Made by a program: the position numbers and the translations under genes. A model generated the notes under the pieces. The model had not been told where the DNA came from. It made no database searches and saw only the letters and a program-made list of their open reading frames with translations. From JBGLNJ01 sp964353405 (GTDB lineage: Bacteria; Chloroflexota; Anaerolineae; Fen-1058): DNA of 7,571 bases. Where the stretch lies: the NCBI GenBank assembly GCA_964353405.1, contig CAYGWJ010000386.1:1-7571 (forward strand). The letters run 5' to 3'. Below are positions 6,365 through 7,571 of the stretch, piece by piece (positions within the stretch are counted from its first letter, which is position 1; every line of letters starts with the position of its first letter).

Positions 6365-6523
6365 TGGAGTCCTCCGTTCTACGTTGCCATTCGTTGCTGC
6401 GGCGACATCTCCTTGCCCTGTGGCCGTTCGGCCAGTCATGGAGATCCTCGACTCCCGGCAGCTCACCTGCAAGCCTCCTGCACGACACGATCAGCATCCA
6501 AGAGGCCTGGCCCCGGCGATCAC

Positions 6524-6742
6524 CTAATAACTGATCTTGCGGGGCAGCCTTTTAGCTTGCTTGATCCAATCCTTGACCTGTGCTTCTGTGGGCAGCTTGC
6601 GGACCCGCTTGTCTGCCTGGTTGACTTGTGTGATTTTACACTTGATCAACACTAAACACAAGTGCACCAGTCTGATGATTACCCTAACTTTGCGACCAAG
6701 TATCTTGAACCAGAAGAATGGTCCGACGTGCGTGCCAGCCAA
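6524..6742 (-). CDS. Doubtful small basic protein or decayed gene end
   Basis: An open frame of up to 72 codons from a TTG at 6742, without a ribosome binding site at that or any internal start. The C-terminal half, about from ITQVNQADKRVRKLPTEAQ through VKDWIKQAKRLPRK, has coding-like codon choice and a charged amphipathic helix, while the N-terminal half is less convincing. It may be the surviving 3' end of a broken gene, a short protein starting at an internal GTG or TTG, or chance. A possible promoter lies upstream at 6763-6791. I do not recognise it. Confidence 0.25.
   Translation of the reverse strand: MAGTHVGPFFWFKILGRKVRVIIRLVHLCLVLIKCKITQVNQADKRVRKLPTEAQVKDWIKQAKRLPRKISY
6624..6663. 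repeat. 8-bp inverted repeat with inner palindrome
   Basis: ACTTGTGT (6624-6631) and ACACAAGT (6656-6663) are perfect complements over a 24-base loop containing the 8-bp palindrome TTGATCAA (6642-6649). CACTTG (6639-6644) can pair instead with CAAGTG (6659-6664), so two exclusive folds are possible. The role is unknown. Confidence 0.35.
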
Positions 6743-6762
6743 GTGCGAGGCAAGCCAATGTT

Positions 6763-6791
6763 AGTATACACCCACACTCCCAAAAGGTAAA
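6763..6791 (-). promoter_or_regulatory. Possible minus-strand promoter
   Basis: Read on the minus strand: TTTACC (6786-6791), 17 bases, TATACT (6763-6768). The -10 matches 5 of 6 consensus positions and the -35 matches 4 of 6. It points toward the doubtful frame at 6524-6742 and the small membrane-protein gene. Confidence 0.3.
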
Positions 6792-6802
6792 TCTGTTTTC
6801 TT

Positions 6803-6829
6803 ATCTGCGTCAATCTGCGAAAATCTGCG
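6803..6829. repeat. Three ATCTGCG copies with 10-bp period
   Basis: ATCTGCG occurs exactly at 6803-6809, 6813-6819 and 6823-6829, one copy per 10 bp, so all copies face the same side of the helix. A truncated ATCTG appears at 6791-6795, and a further copy in an inverted pair lies at 7075-7087. Similar phased ATCTGCG strings occur, from memory, in intergenic DNA of various bacteria. Confidence 0.6.
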
Positions 6830-6831
6830 TC

Positions 6832-6987
6832 CTAATGAGGAAGGCTGTACTGTTCGCCTCGCTCGTAGAGGATCGGCAAGAGTACATTGCCAAGTGGACT
6901 CTGCACACGTAGGCCCCACTCGCACAATAGAACCAGCGCTGGCCCCAAGCGGCGCTCAGCGTCATCCTTATGAGTTTGATCCATCAT
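6832..6987 (-). CDS. Possible small protein, 51 residues, unrecognised
   Basis: A minus-strand frame beginning ATG-ATG at 6987, with GGAGG (6994-6998) 6 bases upstream, which is ideal spacing. The product starts MMDQTHKDDAERRLGPAL, has a hydrophobic middle (ALVLLCEWGL, then VLLPILYERG) and ends YSLPH. It has no known motif and is too short for a domain call. A weak promoter (TTGATT, 17 bases, TACACT) lies at 7030-7058. The stop codon overlaps the edge of the ATCTGCG repeat block. It may be a real small gene or a truncated remnant whose later part was lost; the good ribosome binding site is the main argument for translation. Confidence 0.4.
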   Translation of the reverse strand: MMDQTHKDDAERRLGPALVLLCEWGLRVQSPLGNVLLPILYERGEQYSLPH

Positions 6988-7029
6988 TCGACACCTCCGT
7001 TTCAGATTTGGTTCAACAACCTGAAGGAG

Positions 7030-7058
7030 AGTGTACGCGACTGCGGACGATGAATCAA
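7030..7058 (-). promoter_or_regulatory. Weak candidate promoter for the 51-codon frame
   Basis: On the minus strand TTGATT (7053-7058) and TACACT (7030-7035) are separated by 17 bases; each matches 4 of 6 consensus positions. It would start transcription about 35 bases before the 51-codon frame. Confidence 0.25.
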
Positions 7059-7074
7059 GTGCGGTAGCGCGTCA

Positions 7075-7087
7075 CGCAGAATCTGCG
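7075..7087. repeat. Inverted ATCTGCG pair
   Basis: CGCAGA (7075-7080) and TCTGCG (7082-7087) form a near-perfect palindrome around one base. The right half is the same ATCTGCG word as the phased repeat at 6803-6829. The rest of 6988-7208 holds only a short hairpin (7161-7177) and no gene I can support. Confidence 0.35.
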
Positions 7088-7208
7088 CGGCGTGCGGCGG
7101 TGTAAGTCCGTTGTCAGCGAGGCCAGTTCACGTCACCCGTGCTGCGAGTGTGGCTTTGCGCACTGGACGAGCCAGTGTGGTGAGATTGAGCCGCGCCGTC
7201 GGTTCGCA

Positions 7209-7571
7209 TCAGCCGCGCGCCAGTTCAGACGTGCCCCCCAGGAAGCGCAATTCGCGCCAGTGGCCGGCGAACGCCTCGCGCCACGTGGCGTAGCAGTTGT
7301 AGCGGATGCCGAACTCTTCGCACGTGGCGCGCACGATCGGCGCGAGACGCGGATAGTTCAGGTGGCAGATGTGCGGCAGCAGGTGGTGCTCGATCTGGTA
7401 ATTCAGCCCGCCGATGTACCAGCTCAGCAGCCAGTTGCGCGGCGCAAAGTCCACGGTCGTCTCGACCTGGTGCACGGCCCACTCGTTGTCAATGTGCGGC
7501 GGGTCGCCCACCGGCTCCGGGAACGCGGCATCGCCGCTGATGTGCGCGAGCTGGAAGACCACGCCCATGAC
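7209..7571 (-). CDS. Membrane fatty acid desaturase, C-terminal part (partial)
   Basis: C-terminal 120 residues of a di-iron membrane desaturase of the linoleoyl-CoA/front-end type (COG3239-like), which introduces a double bond into a fatty acyl chain at the membrane using O2 and electrons. The frame is open through the right edge, so the start and the first two histidine boxes lie outside the window. The third histidine box reads QIEHH (about 7383-7397), with Gln in place of the first His as usual in this group. It sits in the typical context YIGGLNYQIEHHLLPHICHL, preceded by ENEWAVHQ-like and TTVDFAP-like segments. The protein ends with a TGA at 7209-7211 after a normal short tail. Hairpin arms CACTGG/CCAGTG (7161-7177) follow, without a T-run. 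Substrate and regiochemistry cannot be told from this part. Confidence 0.9.
   Translation of the reverse strand, partial: VMGVVFQLAHISGDAAFPEPVGDPPHIDNEWAVHQVETTVDFAPRNWLLSWYIGGLNYQIEHHLLPHICHLNYPRLAPIVRATCEEFGIRYNCYATWREAFAGHWRELRFLGGTSELARG

Larger units (their letters stand above)
6365..6831. other. Intergenic stretch without a confident gene
   Basis: About 470 bases between the small membrane-protein gene and the 51-codon frame. It contains a short dyad TGGCCG/CGGCCA (6421-6434), a doubtful minus-strand frame (6524-6742), an 8-bp inverted repeat (6624-6663), a possible minus-strand promoter (6763-6791) and the ATCTGCG repeats (6803-6829). The part at 6600-6800 is visibly richer in A and T than the flanking genes. 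Confidence 0.6.

Noticed and set aside
6365..6472. Upstream extension of the small membrane protein to 6472
   Set aside because: No ribosome binding site at the upstream start, and the added residues look random, while GGAGG is well placed for the ATG at 6364.
6803..6829. CRISPR array
   Set aside because: The units are 7 bp with 3-bp gaps, far too short for repeats and spacers, and no cas gene is present.
6718..6912. + strand frame of 64 codons across the ATCTGCG repeats
   Set aside because: It crosses the repeat array, overlaps the better supported minus-strand small frame and has no ribosome binding site.
7161..7177. CACTGG/CCAGTG hairpin after the desaturase as an intrinsic terminator
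   Set aside because: A six-base-pair stem without a T-run on the minus strand; too weak to call.

Overview
The window reads as a chromosomal segment of a free-living, fairly GC-rich bacterium. My best guess is a member of the Chloroflexota (Anaerolineae/Caldilineae-like). This rests on the fabF-rnc gene order, the style of the large glycosidase-like protein, and the YidB/LysM/small-membrane-protein set; no rRNA or other marker gene is present to prove it. I see no mobile element, tRNA, rRNA or CRISPR array.

Left part (about 1-2179, + strand): a housekeeping pair. fabF (3-oxoacyl-ACP synthase II, complete catalytic set) is followed after 3 bases by rnc (RNase III, TTG start), almost certainly one transcript. 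A 9-bp perfect hairpin lies upstream of fabF at 41-62.

Middle (2180-4672): a single + strand gene for a 658-residue protein with an N-terminal beta-sandwich-like region, a small middle domain, a proline-rich linker and a C-terminal TIM-barrel region carrying both glutamates expected of a clan GH-A glycoside hydrolase. It has no visible signal peptide. It is preceded by a textbook sigma-70 promoter (TTGACA, 16 bp, TATAAT) and a leader of about 130 nt. The downstream gap holds a 12-bp inverted repeat and the intrinsic terminator of the convergent minus-strand genes.

Right part (4629-6364, minus strand): read in transcription order, a 56-residue two-helix membrane protein, a terminator-like hairpin, a YidB-like (DUF937) protein with a Gly-rich repeat array, and a coiled-coil plus LysM protein. 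The last two look co-transcribed and share the terminator at 4622-4653. The terminator-like hairpin before the YidB-like gene runs directly into that gene's ribosome binding site, which suggests transcriptional separation or attenuation.

Far right (6365-7571): mostly intergenic sequence with low-confidence small minus-strand reading frames (one of 51 codons has a good ribosome binding site), a three-copy 10-bp-period repeat (ATCTGCG), and finally the C-terminal part of a membrane fatty acid desaturase that enters from beyond the right edge. fabF and the desaturase both concern fatty acids but are too far apart and differently oriented to be called a unit.

No clearly new defence or mobile system is visible. 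The most unusual items are the signal-less glycosidase-like protein behind a consensus promoter, the YidB/LysM pair with its leader hairpin, and the phased ATCTGCG repeat.
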